This document shows positions 1-14,700 of a stretch of 64,000 nt of DNA, piece by piece (positions within the stretch are counted from its first letter, which is position 1; every line of letters starts with the position of its first letter). The position numbers and the translations under genes are program-made. The stretch is taken from NCBI RefSeq assembly GCF_009827595.1, contig NZ_WTYT01000003.1, forward strand, positions 434,001 to 498,000, read 5' to 3'. The DNA is from Altericroceibacterium endophyticum (GTDB lineage Bacteria > Pseudomonadota > Alphaproteobacteria > Sphingomonadales > Sphingomonadaceae). Under the pieces are notes generated by a model. It was given only the letters and a program-made list of their open reading frames with translations, had not been told where the DNA came from and did no database searches.

Positions 1-2
1 TC

Positions 3-3000
3 TCCATTCTCGATCGCAACGAGCCGCCGGTTATTTCCGGATCGGATACGATCACTCTGGCAGAAAACCGTAATCAAGTTATCGCTATCACGGCCCGCGA
101 TGGCGACAATGATCCGCTGACCTATACGCTCAGCGGGGATGATGCCCTGCTGTTCAATATTGATGAAAACGGCGTTCTGTCTTTCAATGATGCACCGGAT
201 TACGAAAACCCCAGCGATTCCGATCTGGATAACATTTACGATGTCACTGTGTCGGTTTCCGATGGCACAACGATCATCGACAAAGAACTGACGATCGAGG
301 TTACGGACAAGAACGAACCCATCGTCATTACCAGCCCGGATACGGTGGACATCAATGAAAACCAGCAGGACGTGCTCGGCGTAGTGGCGGAGGATGCCGA
401 TGGTGAGGCACCGGTCTATTCAATCTCCGGCGGTATCGACAAGAACCTGTTTACGATCGATTCCAAAACAGGCGCGTTGACGTTCAAAACCGCTCCCGAC
501 TACGATAATCCGGAAGATTTCGGTAAGAACAATGTCTACAATATCGAGGTCGCTGCTGCTGTCGACAGCGAAATCGTAAAACAGATCGTTACGATCAATG
601 TTCTGGACATCGCCGAAGCTCCGGAAATTACCAGCAGTCCGGAAATGGTCGTCGCCGCCGGCGCTACGACCGTGATGACCGTCGCGGGTATTGATCCGGA
701 TAATGACGATCTGGAATGGTCCATCAATGGCGGGGCCGATCAGGCTTTGTTCGAAATCGACCGTGATACAGGCGAGCTTTCCTTCAGTTCGCCGCCAGTT
801 TTCGATGATCCGCAAGATACGGGCAAAAATAATTTCTACCAAGTTACTGTTCGCGCAACCGATGGCGACTTCATCGCCAGCCGTACCTTCAGCATTCAAG
901 TTACTTCGGACAATTCTGCGCCGCTGATCGAGAGCGAAGCATCGTTCCTGATGCAGGAGAACCGTACGGCCGCCGGGACAGTTATCGCCAGTGACCCTGA
1001 AGACGACGCAATCAGTTTTTCCATTGTTGGTGGCCTGGATTCCAACCTGTTTGACATTGATGAGGACGGCCGTCTTTTCTTCAAGGATGCTCCTGATTTC
1101 GAGCTTCCGGATGATTCCGATGGAGACAATGAATATCAGGTGACAGTGGGCGTCGGCGATGGCGAAGCTGTCACGGAACAAGCCATAATCGTTCGGGTCA
1201 CTGACCGTAACGAGGCCCCTGAAATAACCAACGATCTGAATCTGACCGTCAATGAGGGGCGTACAGAACTGGGCGCTGTGCTGACAGAAGACAGCGATGG
1301 CGATCCACTGCAATATACGCTCACCGGAAATGATGCCGCGTTGTTCGAAATTGATCAGGTAACGGGCAGATTGTCGTTCAAGGAAGCGCCTGATTACGAA
1401 GCCTTCGGAGATGCCGATGGCGACAATATCTATCAGCTAACGGTTACGGTTTCGGATGGGAATGAAAGCGTATCTGAAAATGCGATAATCACTGTCACCG
1501 ACCGGAATGAAGCCCCCACCATCTCCACGGACGCAGAAATCAGCATCGTTGAAAACCGTACATCCATCAAAAATGTTGATGCGGTGGATCAGGACGGAGA
1601 CGATCTCACCTATTCGTTGACCGGCAACGATGTTGAGCATTTCGTGATCGACCAAAACGGGAAATTGTCTTTCGCAGAAGCGCCGAATTTTGAAAATCCC
1701 CAGGACTCTGATGAAGACAATGTCTACGAAATCACGGTCGTGGTTGATGACGGCCAGAATGTCACATCCAAGAACCTGGAAATTACCGTTACGGACAAGA
1801 ATGAAGTGCCGGTTCTTGATGGCGCTGATTTCTTCACTGTTGCGGAAAACAAGACATTGGCCGGCACGATAGACGTGACCGACGATGATGGCGATTTCCT
1901 AGTCTATACATTGCAGGAGGGCCTTGATTCTGAACTGTTTAAGATCAATTCAGCCGGGCAGCTGACCTTCCGTACTGCCCCTGATTTCGACAATCCAGCC
2001 GATGCAGATGAAGACAATATTTATGAGCTGATCATCAATATCAGCGATGGGAAAGGGGGCAGTATCTCTACCCCCGTGCAGGTCGTTGTTACGGGAGTCA
2101 ATGAAGCACCCACCATCATCAGCGACGCTGATATACAGCTCGATGAAGGCAATCTGCTTGCCCATACTGTGGAAGCAACCGATCCGGATGCGGGCGATGA
2201 TCTGACCTTCACGATCATTGGCGGGGCTGACCTGAGCAAATTCACGATCGATCAAACTACAGGCGAGGTGTCTTTTAATTCGGCTCCCGATTTTAACAGC
2301 CCCGATGATGACGATGCCGACGGGATCTATGAAATTGAAGTTCGGGTAACCGACCAGGGCGGCAAAACAGTTGATCAGGCCATCCGCATCGAAATTACCG
2401 ATGCGAATGAAGCGCCTATTGTTACGAGCAATGGCGCTGCCGAACTTGCCGAAAACAATACGCAGGTCATGACGGTGGATGCCACCGACAATGATGATGA
2501 CAGTCTAAGTTATTTCTTGTCCGGGGCAGATGCCGACCTGTTTCTGATTTCATCGTCGGGCGTTCTGTCATTCCGCGAAGCGCCCGATTACGAAAGCCCG
2601 CTCGATGAAGACAAAAACAATGTCTACGAGCTGACGGTTTTGGTGAATGACGGGACTGTTTCTACCGAACAGGACATTACGGTCACGATCACCAATGAGA
2701 ATGATGCGCCGGTTGTCGATACACAGGGCCTGCCCATTACGATCGCCGAAGGTGAAACCGAAGCGGGCGTGGTGGTCACGAATGACGATGACCAAGACTC
2801 TTTGACGTGGTCCCTTATCGGCGGTGACGATCGGGATTTGTTCGCTCTCGAGAGTACGACCGGTGAACTGACATTCCTGAACGCGCCGGATTATGAAAAT
2901 CCGGGCGATGAAAATGGCGATAATGAATATGAACTGCTTGTCGCAGTCTCGGACGGGCAAGCCAGCACCCAACGGGTGATCACCGTCGTCGTCACCGATC

Positions 3001-6000
3001 AGAATGACGCACCAACCATAGTGAGTGGTAATGCCATAACAATCCAGGAAAAGGGCACGGCAGTGGCGCAGGTTCTGGGCGATGATGTGGATGCCGGCGA
3101 TACGCTCACCTACGAAATTGCAGGTGGCGTTGATAAAGAGCTCTTCACCATCAATTCCGCAACAGGTGCGCTCTCCTTCAGGAACGCAGCTGATTATGAA
3201 AACCCGGACGATTTCGACGCCAATAATGAATATCGCGTTGATGTACTTGTGCGTGACGGGAACGGCGGCAGCTATGTTCAGCAGCTTACCGTCACGGTCG
3301 AAAATGAGAATGAAGCCCCCACTGCCGCGGCATCGGTAACGCTGAATATTCAGGAAAACCTGCAGCAGGTGACCATCATCGATGCAAGCGACATCGACGG
3401 TGACTCGCTCACTTACTCGCTTGTTGGCGGGGCTGATCGGGCCCTCTTCTCAATTGACGAGAATAGTGGTTCTCTGTCTTTCGATGCCGCGCCGGATTTT
3501 GAATATCCGAACGATGCCAATCGAGATGGAACCTATAGTATCGCGGTCGAAATCTCGGATGGCGAGAAGAGCATAATCCAGAACCTGATTATCACCGTCG
3601 ATGATGTAAACGAGGCGCCGAGCATCGTCAGCCTCACTTCGTTGTCCGTGGTTGAAGGACGGACGACCGTTGCCACACTCGAAGCGCGGGATGGTGAAGG
3701 GGACGCGCTCGTTTATGGCATAAGCGGCGGAGATGATGCTGACTATTTCGCGATCGATCCGGCAACCGGGCTGCTGACCTTCAAGGAGGTGCCAGATTAC
3801 GAAACACCGCGTGATGCCGGCAATGACAATAGCTATAATCTGACCATCAGCGTCAGCGATGGCACGACAACCATCAATGAAGACATCACCGTCACCGTCA
3901 CCAACAAGGCGGAGGCACCGGTAATGACCAGCGCTTCGGCGCTCAGCGTGGTTGAAAACCGTCTTGCGGTTTCAACCCTTTCCGCGCGTGATGACGATGG
4001 CGATACGCTGACGTACTCCCTGGATGGCGGGCCGGATGCGGCACTGTTTGAAATTGACCCGGTCACAGGTGAATTGTCTTTCAAGACCGCCCCGGATTTT
4101 GAAGCGCCGGCCGATGCAGATGAAAACAATGCCTATGAATTCACGGTGGCCATTTTCGATGGCACCAGCACGACGCGAGAAGACGTTACCGTAACCATTC
4201 TGGACAAGAATGATGCGCCTCAGCTGGCTGCCAATATCGAACTCACGATGGCGGAAAACAGCGACACCGGAAGTCTGATCGAGGCGGTGGATCAGGATCT
4301 CGATACGCTTACCTATTCGATCATTGGCGGTGATGATGCAGACAAGTTCATCATCGATCCCGAAACCGGGCTCCTGTCCTTTGTCAATTCTCCCGACTTC
4401 GAAAATCCCACCGATCAGGATGAGCAGAATGACTATGATCTGACGATCCAGGTGTCCGATGGTCAGTCCACTACGACCAGCGACGTCCGCGTGCAGGTCA
4501 CCAACCGCAATGAAGCGCCGACAATTGAGAGCGATGCGGCCTTAACACGGGTTGAGGGCACAGTGATTGTGGGCTTCGTTGAAGGGCTGGACGACGATGG
4601 TGATCCACTCACCTATGGAATCGTCGAAAGCTCCGACCGGGAATTGTTCGAAATCGATGCAGCAACTGGTGAGCTGAAGTTTAAATCCGCCCCCGATTTT
4701 GCGAACCCTGAAGATGCAGATGGGAACAATGTATATGTGGTAAAAGTCAGCGTTTCCGATGGTTCGCGGACGACATATCAGGACATCGAAGTCACGATAG
4801 TCGATACGAACGAAGCGCCGACCATTTCCAGTTCTGCAAATATCACGCTTGCGGAAAACATAAGGGAGGTCACCACTGTTGTCGCTTCTGACCCCGATGG
4901 GGATGATCTGACTTACCGTCTTGTCGGTGGCGATGATCTGGCCCTGTTTGAAATCGACGCGGCATCTGGTGAGTTGGCGTTCAAAAACGCTCCGGATTAT
5001 GAAAATCCGACAGATGACGATCAAAATGGTGTCTATGAAGTCATTGTCGAAGTGGACGATGGCGTCACCAGCGTCAGGCAGACAGTCAAAGTGACACTGA
5101 CCGATACGAATGATGCGCCGGTGATCGACGCAGGCTCCACAAACATCACCCTGGGTGAGGGCGTGCAAGGTGCCGGCACTCTGGTGGCGAGTGATGACGA
5201 CGATGATGCGCTGGTCTGGGACATCATTGGCGGAGACGATCGGGATCTGCTGACTATCAATCAGAATACAGGCGAATTGTCATTTGTCTCCACACCTGAT
5301 TTCGAGAATGCGGGCGATCAGAACGGCGATAATATTTATAACATCAGGGTGTCTGTATTCGATGGTGAGGTCACGACTGAGCAGTCGATCACGATCACCG
5401 TAACGGATGAGAATGATGCTCCCCAAATCACCAGCACAAATGCCGTAGTGATTTCCGAAAACCGGACCTCTGTTTTGCAGGTAATCGGGGAAGATGCGGA
5501 CAGCGATGCGCTAACCTATGAAATAATCGGCGGGCTGGACAAGGGTCTGTTCGAGATCGATCCGGTCACCGGAGGTCTGTCCTTCATCTCACCGCCGGAC
5601 TTTGAAAATCCCGATGATTTCGACGAAAGGAATGAATATGTCGTCGTGGTTCGCGTAAGCGACGGGGAAGCCGATGCTGAGCAGACGATCACGGTTACCG
5701 TTGAAAATGTAAATGAAGCACCTGAGCTTCCGACCTTTGAAGTGCTGACTGTCGAAGAAGGCAAGACAGATGTGGCAGTGGTTGAAGCCACAGACACCGA
5801 TGCCAACGACACGCTGACCTATTCGATCAGTGGAGGTCCGGATTTTGAGAAGTTCGACATCGATGCGGAAACGGGCATTCTGACTTTTGTCTCTGCTCCG
5901 GATTATGACAATCCCGAAGATTTCGGGAGCAACAATATTTATGACCTGACCATCACGGTCAGCGATGGCAATTCCTCAACCAGTCAGGACATTCAGGTTC

Positions 6001-8745
6001 AGGTGCTCAATGCGAATGATGCGCCTGTCATCATCAGCGGGGATGCATTTCAGGTTGAAGAAAATCGTCTCGCGGCCGCGGCCATCAAGGCTGAAGATGC
6101 CGATGGTGACAGTCTGACTTACAGCATCGTTGGCGGTGTGGACATGACCGCCTTCGAAATCGACCCAGTCACGGGTGCGCTGTCTTTCATTGAGGCGCCT
6201 GATTACGAACAGCCAACGGACTTCCAGGGGAACAACACATATGAAGTGGAAGTGGCTGTCAGCGACGGGGTTCTGACGACCAAGCAAACGATCACGATTG
6301 AAGTGACGGACGTAAATGATCCCTCAATCATCACCACCGATCCGCTGGTCAGCATGGCAGAGGGTGAAAGCCTGGTGGTCGATGTCGACGCAACCGATAT
6401 CGATGAAGATGACACGCTGGTCTATGAAATCGCTGGCGGTGTCGATCGCGATCTTTTCACTATCAATTCTGAAACCGGCGAATTGTCCTTCATCTCAGCA
6501 CCCGATTTTGAAGATCCGGCAGATGCCGATGAAGACAATGACTATCAGGTAACCATTTCGGTTGATGACGGCACTAACCTGGTCACGAAAGACATGACTA
6601 TCACGGTGACTGATACCGATGATGCGCCGATCATCACCAGCGACGCTGTGCTGGAAGTGCGTGAAGATGAAGAGGCGGTCGGAACGATCACCGCCACTGA
6701 TGTCGATACGCTGACCGAAAATCTGACTTATGCAATTGCGGGCGGTGCTGACGCGCTCCTGTTCGCGATTGAAGAAACGACAGGTGAATTGTCTTTCAAA
6801 TCCGCACCGGATTTCGAAACACCCGGGAGTGCTGCAGGCAGTAATGAGTATGATCTGATCGTATCGGTTAATGATGGTACGACTGTGGTTGAGCAAACCG
6901 TCACTGTAATCGTGAATGACGGCAATGAAGCACCCACGATCATCAGCGATACCGACGTTACTCTGGCTGAGAATATTGCGCTCGCCCAAACTGTGGAAGC
7001 CACGGATCCGGATGCTGATGATGAGCTTACCTATGCGATTTCAGGCGGCGTTGACCGTGATCTGTTTGAAATTAACGCAACGACAGGTGAATTGTCTTTC
7101 AAATCCGCACCGGATTTTGAAGCACCCGGCAGTGACGCTGGCAGCAACATCTATGAAGTCGAAGTAACCGTCACGGATTCTGAAGGCGCCGCAGACAGCC
7201 AGACGCTGACTGTGACGATCGAAGATGCCAATGATCCATCGGTCATAACCAGTGAAAACAGTGCGGTGGTTGAGGAAAATCAGACCGCAGTGATGACTGT
7301 TACCGCGACGGATCCCGATGATGATGTGTCGTCGCTACGCTACAGCATTGAAGGCGGCGCTGACGGTGGTCTGTTTGAAATTGACGAAACGACAGGCGAA
7401 TTGTCTTTCAAATCCGCACCGGATTTTGAGACCTTCGCCGATGCTGACACGAATGGGTTCTATCAGGTTGTCGTTGGTGTGTCTGATGGCAGCAATCTGA
7501 CGACTGAGGCCATCACCGTCAGCGTTACTGATGCCAATGACGCACCGGTTCTGGATGGCGCAAAAGACCTGGAGATGGACGAAAATCAGATTGTAGTCCC
7601 GCTGCCCGATTTTACTGACGCAGATGGAGATACGCTGACTTATGAAATTGTCGGCGGCGCAGATTCTGACAAGCTGAGCATCGACAGGAACAATGGGGAT
7701 CTGTCCTTCCGGATTGCGCCGGACTTTGAAAATCCGGACAGCGAAGATGGTGATAACATCTACGAAGTCACTGTTTCTGCCGATGATGGCAAGGGCGGGG
7801 TCGTGCAGGAAACGGTGACGATCGAAATCACCGATGCCAATGAAGCGCCGATTATTACCAGCCAATCTGAGGTCTCTCTGGCTGAAGAAGGCGGGCTTGC
7901 GGTGACGCAATTGTCGGCCAGCGATCCGGATGCAGGCACCACCCTGACCTATGCGATTACCGATGGTGCAGATCGCGATGCCTTCACCATTAATGAAAGT
8001 AATGGCCAGCTGTCCTTTGTGGATGAGCCCGATTTTGAAAACCCAGCTGATAGTGATGGGAACAATATCTATGAAGTGGTCGTGACGGTCAGCGATGGTG
8101 ACTTAACCTATGATCTGACTTTGACGGTCACGGTTACGGATTCAAACGACACTCCAATCATTACGAGCAGCGACACCGCCAGCCTGCCTGAAAATGTCGC
8201 TGCAGTGACTGTTGTGACGGCGACGGACCAGAACTCTGATCAGATCACCTATTCCATTGTCGAGGGCGCTGATGGTGCGCTGTTCGAGATTGATGAAACG
8301 ACAGGAGCATTGTCCTTCATCGAGGCGCCCGATTATGAGGAGCCGCAGGATGCGGATGAAGACAATATCTATGAAGTCATTGTCGAGGCATCGGACGGTG
8401 AAGATGCCGCGCAGCAAAGGATTACGGTCACAGTAACGTCGGTAAACGATGCCCCGGTTTTTGAAAGCGAGCCACTGCTCCAGATCGCCGAAAATGAGGA
8501 ATCGCTCGAAATTCTGGCGAGCGATGATGACAATGATGAATTGACCTATGCCATTGATGGCGGAGCCGATTTAGACAAGTTCACAATTGATGAAGACACC
8601 GGTGTTCTGTCATTCAATTCGGCGCCGGACTTTGAAGCGCCGGGTGATGCAGATGAGGATGGGATTTATGAAATCACCATCTCGGTCACGGACGGCACGG
8701 AAACATCGCTTCGTGACTTTAGCATTGAAGTGACGGATGTCGTCG
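3..8745 (+). repeat. Array of 29 cadherin-like repeats
   Basis: Twenty-nine consecutive protein repeats of roughly 100 residues (about 300 bp). Each begins with N-[ED]-[AP]-[PS] and continues with E-N/E-G, D-x-D-x-D-x-L-x-Y, G-x-L-S-F and A-P-D-[YF]-E-x-P. Some copies are close in DNA: the stretch encoding T-G-E-L-S-F-K-S-A-P-D-F-E near 6780, 7081 and 7390 is almost identical, which suggests recent expansion or conversion at the 3' end of the array. The first copy is cut by the window edge. Confidence 0.9.
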
Positions 8746-11700
8746 AAGGCATCGATACCAGCACTCTTGCACCGGATCAGGGTTTTGTCATCAGGGGCGA
8801 AGCAGCGCAGGACCGTGCCGGCTATTCGGTCTCTTCCATCGGTGACGTCAATAATGATGGATTTGACGATATCATCGTGGGTGCCAACAAGGCGGATTCC
8901 GGTGCCACCGATACGGGCAAGGCCTATGTGATCTATGGCTCGGATGCCGGTTTTGGCGCGCTGGATGGACAGGGCCGTCAACATATCAGGCTTTCTCAGC
9001 TCACGTCGGATAAAGGCTTCATCCTGGCCGGCGAGGAGAATGACTGGCTGGGCAGTTCCGTGTCATCTGCCGGTGATATCAATGGCGATGGCTATCAGGA
9101 TATTCTGGTTGGGGCACACCCTGCCGACAATAGCGGTCAAAACACCGGTGAAGCCTATGTCATCTTTGGCGGGGCCAGCGGTGTGCGCACCGCGAACGGC
9201 ACCGGCCGTGCGATTATCGATGTGAACGACCTTACGGAAAGCCAGGGCCTCGTGCTGCTCGGCGATCAGGCCGGGGATGAATTCGGTTACTCCGTATCGG
9301 CTGCCGGGGATATCGATGGCGATGGTTATGATGATCTGATCGTGGGCGCCCGTTCAGGCAGCGATGGCGGGGCCTCCGCGGGTGAAGCCTATGTGATTTA
9401 TGGCGGTTCTGGCCAGCTGGGCACCGTTAACAACGGCCGTCAAGAGCTCGACATGACGAATCTGTCTGCTGCAGACGGCTTCATTATTCAGGGCGATAAC
9501 GTATCCGACCAGCTCGGCGCTGATGTCAGCTCTGCGGGCGACATTAACGGCGATGGTTATGCCGATTTGCTGGTCAGCGCCTATGAAGGTGACGATGGCG
9601 GCAGCAATTCCGGGCAGGCCTATGTGATCTTTGGTGGCACTAACGGATTCGGTAATGCTGTGAATGGCCGCCAGGTGATCGACGTGGCGAGTCTGGCAGG
9701 CAATAGCGGTTTCGTGATCCAGGGGATCGCAGGTTCGTCGGCCGGTCGTTCGGTCTCTTCTGCGGGCGATATCAATGGCGATGGCTTCGATGATATGATC
9801 ATCGGGGCCGCTGGCGATGCCTATGTTGTGTTCGGCAAGAACTCCGGCTTCGGCTCTCCTGATGTCACGGGGAGGCTGATTCTCGATCTGGCCGATTTCG
9901 ACAGTGAGAGCGGATTTGTCATCCGCGGCAATCAGAATGGCGATCAGCTGGGCTACGCAGTTTCTTCTGCGGGCGATCTCAATGGAGATGGCTATGCGGA
10001 CATGGTTCTGGGCGCCAATAACGGCGATGGCGGCGGTGCTGCCTCCGGCGATGCCTATGTCGTGTTTGGCGGCGCTGACGGGTTCGGTGTCGATGATGGC
10101 AATGGCGGCCGAGAGTTGGATGTTGCGACGCTGGATGGTTCCGCTGGCTTCCGCATTCTGGGCGATGCCGCAGGCGACCGTCTGGGGCGTGATGTTTCTG
10201 CGGCCGGCGATGTTGATGGCGATGGCTATGACGACCTGATCGTCGGAGCCTATCTTGGCAATGACGGCGGACCCAGCGCGGGCGAAGCCTATGTCATTTT
10301 CGGCGGCGCCGACATGGGCCGTTATGGCGAACAGAGCGATCAGGATCTGACAGGTACAGTTGGTGCGGACACGCTGATTGGCGGTAATGGTGATGATGTA
10401 ATCGATGCTCTGGGCGGCGGTGATGTCATTCGGGCCGGTTCCGGCGATGACCGCATCACCGTGGGTGATTTCAACTTCAAATCCATCGATGGCGGCAATG
10501 GCTTCGACATTCTTGCGATCGAAGGCAGCGGAGAGGAATTCAGCTTCACCCCGGCCACGCAGACCCGCCTTAACGGTCTGGAGGCGATCGATATTACCGG
10601 CACCGGTGCCAACACGCTGCGCATGGGGCTGGATGATCTGTATCAGGTGAGCGACTGGCGCATGGATGGCGAGGCCTGGATGATCGTGCAGGGTGATCTG
10701 GGCGATCAGGTGCTGACATCTGGCTTCATTGCTTCGGGCACCTACGACTATGACGGCGTAACGTATAATCTGTTCGAACGCGGTTTTGGCAATCTGCTGG
10801 TTGCGCAGGATGTCACGGTCGGCAATGACGCGGATGGTGTTGCCCCGATCGTGGATGTGACTGCGCTGAGCGGGGATTACGGCTTCATTATTCAGGGTGC
10901 CAACGGGGGAGATCAGCTGGGCTGGTCGGTCAGTTCTGCGGGCGATGTGAATGGTGATGGATATGCCGATTTGATCGTCGGTGCATATGCTGCCAACCCG
11001 GCTAATCCCGGCAAGGCTTATGTGGTATATGGCGGGGGCAGCGGCTTCGGCGTAGATGACGGAACTGGCCGCCAGGTCATTGATGTTAGCGCGCTGACCA
11101 GTGCTGACGGCTTTGAAATTACGGGAGCTGCTGGTGATGAGCTGGGCATTTCCGTATCCTCAACAGGCGATGTGAACGGCGATGGTATTGACGATTTGAT
11201 CGTCGGTGCGCCCAGTGCTGATGCCGGTAAAGGCGAAGTCTATGTCTTCTATGGCGAAGCGGGCAGAAACCGCGGTGCGATTAATGTCAGCGATGCTGTC
11301 AAACCCGCCGGCTATACGATCACGGGGGCCGCGGCTGGCGATGCGCTGGGCATGTCGGTTTCCAGTGCCGGTGATGTGAATGGCGATGGCATTGATGACC
11401 TGATCATCGGTGCTCCCGATGCCGCATTAGGTGGCGGTGAAGCCTATATCATCTTTGGCACTGACGGCACGAGCCGCGACGACATTGATCTCAGTGCCTT
11501 GACTGCTGTCGATGGCGTTAAATTTACGGATAGCAATAGCACCGCCGAGCTGGGAATTTCGGTTTCCAGTGCTGGTGACGTGGATGGCGATGGTGTTGAC
11601 GATCTGTTCGTCGGGGCTTCTGGGGCCAATCACGCCTATATCTATTATGGTAAAGCCGGGTTGAGCAGCCCCACAATCGAAATCGATACGCTTGCTACAG

Positions 11701-14700
11701 CAGCCGATGCCTACACCATTCGCGGCACGTCAGGCTTTGACCAGCTGGGTACGTCTGTTTCAAATGCCGGAGATGTGAATGGCGATGGTATTGATGATCT
11801 GATTGTCAGCGCGACCAATGCGGCTGGCGAAAGCCAAACCTATGTGATCTTTGGCGAAGCGGCGAGAACCCGCACGATAGTCGACATGGGTACTCTGGAT
11901 GCCAATAATGGCTTCGTCATCACAAGCGACAATTCCGATGATTATGCTGGTTATTCCGTATCATCAGCCGGCGATATCAATGGCGATGGCTATGCCGACA
12001 TCCTTGTTGCGGCGCGTCAGGGCGACAATGGCGGCACCGATGCTGGTGAGGCCTATGTCATCTTCGGCACCGGATCGGGCTTTGGCGAGGCATTAGGCGG
12101 CCGACAGATCCTCAATCTTTCTGCCCTGACGGCAGCAGAAGGCTTCATTATTCAGGGCGACGTGGCCGATGATAATCTGGGCACGTCTGTTTCCAGCGCC
12201 GGCGATGTGAATGGCGATGGCTATGACGATTTGGTTGTTGGCGCGGCCGGCGGCGATGATGGCGGCACTAATGCCGGCGAAGCCTATATCATCTATGGCG
12301 GCAGCAAATGGGGTATGCAGGGCGAGCAAATTGATGATTTGTTGATCGGTTCGGCTGGTGTCGACACGCTGGTTGGCGGCAATGGCAATGATGTGATTGA
12401 GAGCAATGGCGGCGCGGATGTGATCCGCGGCGGCGCCGGTGATGATTCCATTACTGTGCTTGATCTGAACTTTGCCAATGTGAATGGCGGACTAGGCGAC
12501 GATTCTCTGGTGCTGGACGGTGCCAATGAGATCTTTGATCTGCGCGACCTTCAACCGGTGCAAATGACCGGTATCGAAAGGATCGATATTTCGGGAAGCG
12601 GAAATAACACGCTGGTGATTGACCAGACCACCTTGTTTGAAATCACCGACTGGCGGATGGAAGGCGAAGCCTGGCTGATCGTGGAAGGCGATGCTGGCGA
12701 TGCGGTTGAAACGCAGGGTTTCACCTTCGGCGGCACGCGTGAATATCAGGGCGTGACCTATAATCTGTATGAACGCGGGCGTGCCAATCTGCTTGTGGAA
12801 CAGGATGTGGCCGTTACCAACAATGATACCGGCATCGCGCCGGTGGTAGATGCCAGCATTCACACCCCACATTACGGCTTCATCATCCGGGGTGATTTTG
12901 CAAATGACCGGCTGGGCCAATCCGTATCCGGTGCCGGTGATATCAATGGCGATGGCTATGGTGATTTGATTATCGGCGCTTATGGGGGCGATGATGGCGG
13001 CGCCGATGCGGGTGAAGCCTATGTGATCTATGGCGGAGCCGGTGGCTTCGGCGTGGATGATGGGACAGGCCGCCGGGTGATCGACACCACCAACCTGTCT
13101 GTCAGCGAAGGCTTCATCATTCAGGGTGATGTGGCGGGTGACCTGCTGGGCAATGCGGTATCGTCTGCGGGTGACATCAATGGCGATGGTGTGGATGATC
13201 TGATTGTCGGTGCTTCTGGCGCCAACAGCGACATGGGTGATGCCTATGTGATTTATGGCGGAGCCGGTGGCTTCGGTGTGGATGATGGGACAGGCCGCCG
13301 GGTGATCGACACCAGCAGCCTGTCCACCAGCGAAGGCTTCATCATCGAGGGCAATGTGGCAGATGACGTTCTGGGCGTTTCCGTATCGTCTGCGGGTGAT
13401 GTGAATGGCGATGGTTTGGATGATTTGATTGTCGGTGCTTCTGGCGTCGACAGCGATGCGGGTGAAGCTTATGTGGTTTATGGTCAGGCGGGGGCCAGCC
13501 GTGGCTCGATTGACATCAACAACCTGTCTGTCAGCGAAGGCTTCGTCATTCAGGGTGCTTCGGCAGGTGACGAGCTGGGCAATTCGGTATCGACTGCAGG
13601 TGACATCAATGGCGATGGTTTGGATGATCTGATTGTTGGTGCTTCTGGCGTCAACAGCGATACGGGTGAAGCCTATGTGATTTATGGTCAGGCCGGCGTG
13701 AACCGCACCGCGATTGACATCAGCACCCTGATCGCCAGCGAAGGCTTCATCATCCAGGGTGCTTCGGCAGGTGACGAGCTGGGCAATTCGGTATCCTCTG
13801 CGGGCGATATCAATGGCGATGGTATCGATGATCTGATTGTCGGTGCTTCTGGCGTCAACAGCGATGCGGGTGAAGCCTATGTGATTTTCGGCCAGACCGG
13901 CGTGAACCGCACCGCGATCGGCACGAACACACTGTCCGGGGCGGATGGCTTTGTTATTCGGAGCGGTGCGTTGGGTAACAATCTGGGCTATTCAGTATCC
14001 AATGCTGGCGACCTCAATGGCGATGGTGTGGATGATCTGATTGTAGGCGCTTATGGGGGCGATAATGGCGGTGAAGATGCGGGCGAAACCTATGTGATTT
14101 TCGGTACGACGTCCGGCTTCGGTCAGACTGTTGGGAGCCAGCAGGTGATCGACCTGAGTAATCTGACCGTAGCCGAAGGCTTTATAATTCAGGGTGATGC
14201 GGCGGGCGACGAGCTGGGCAATTCGGTATCGTCTGCGGGCGACATCAATGGCGATGGCTATGATGATCTGATTGTAGGCGCTCATTTTGGCGATGATGGC
14301 GACCCCACGGCCGGTGAAGCCTATATCATCTACGGCAGTGCCCGCATGGGGCAGCAGGTGATTGAAGGCACCAAAGGCGACGATACGCTGAATGGTTCCA
14401 ACGCCACGGAAAACTTGATCGGTGGTCAGGGCAATGATGTGATTATTTCCGCCGGTGGTGCGGATGTAATCAATGGCGGATCCGGCGATGATATCGTCGT
14501 GGTGAGCGATCTCAATTTCACGCAAATTGATGGTGGCAATGGTTTTGACACCTTGCGCTTGTCGACCACCAATCTGAATTTTGATTTCACAGATATAGGC
14601 TTCAACCGCATCACCGGGATCGAGGCGATTGATCTGACCGGCGACGGCGACAATTATCTGACCATTGATGCGACCAGCCTGTTCAATTCCACTGATTGGC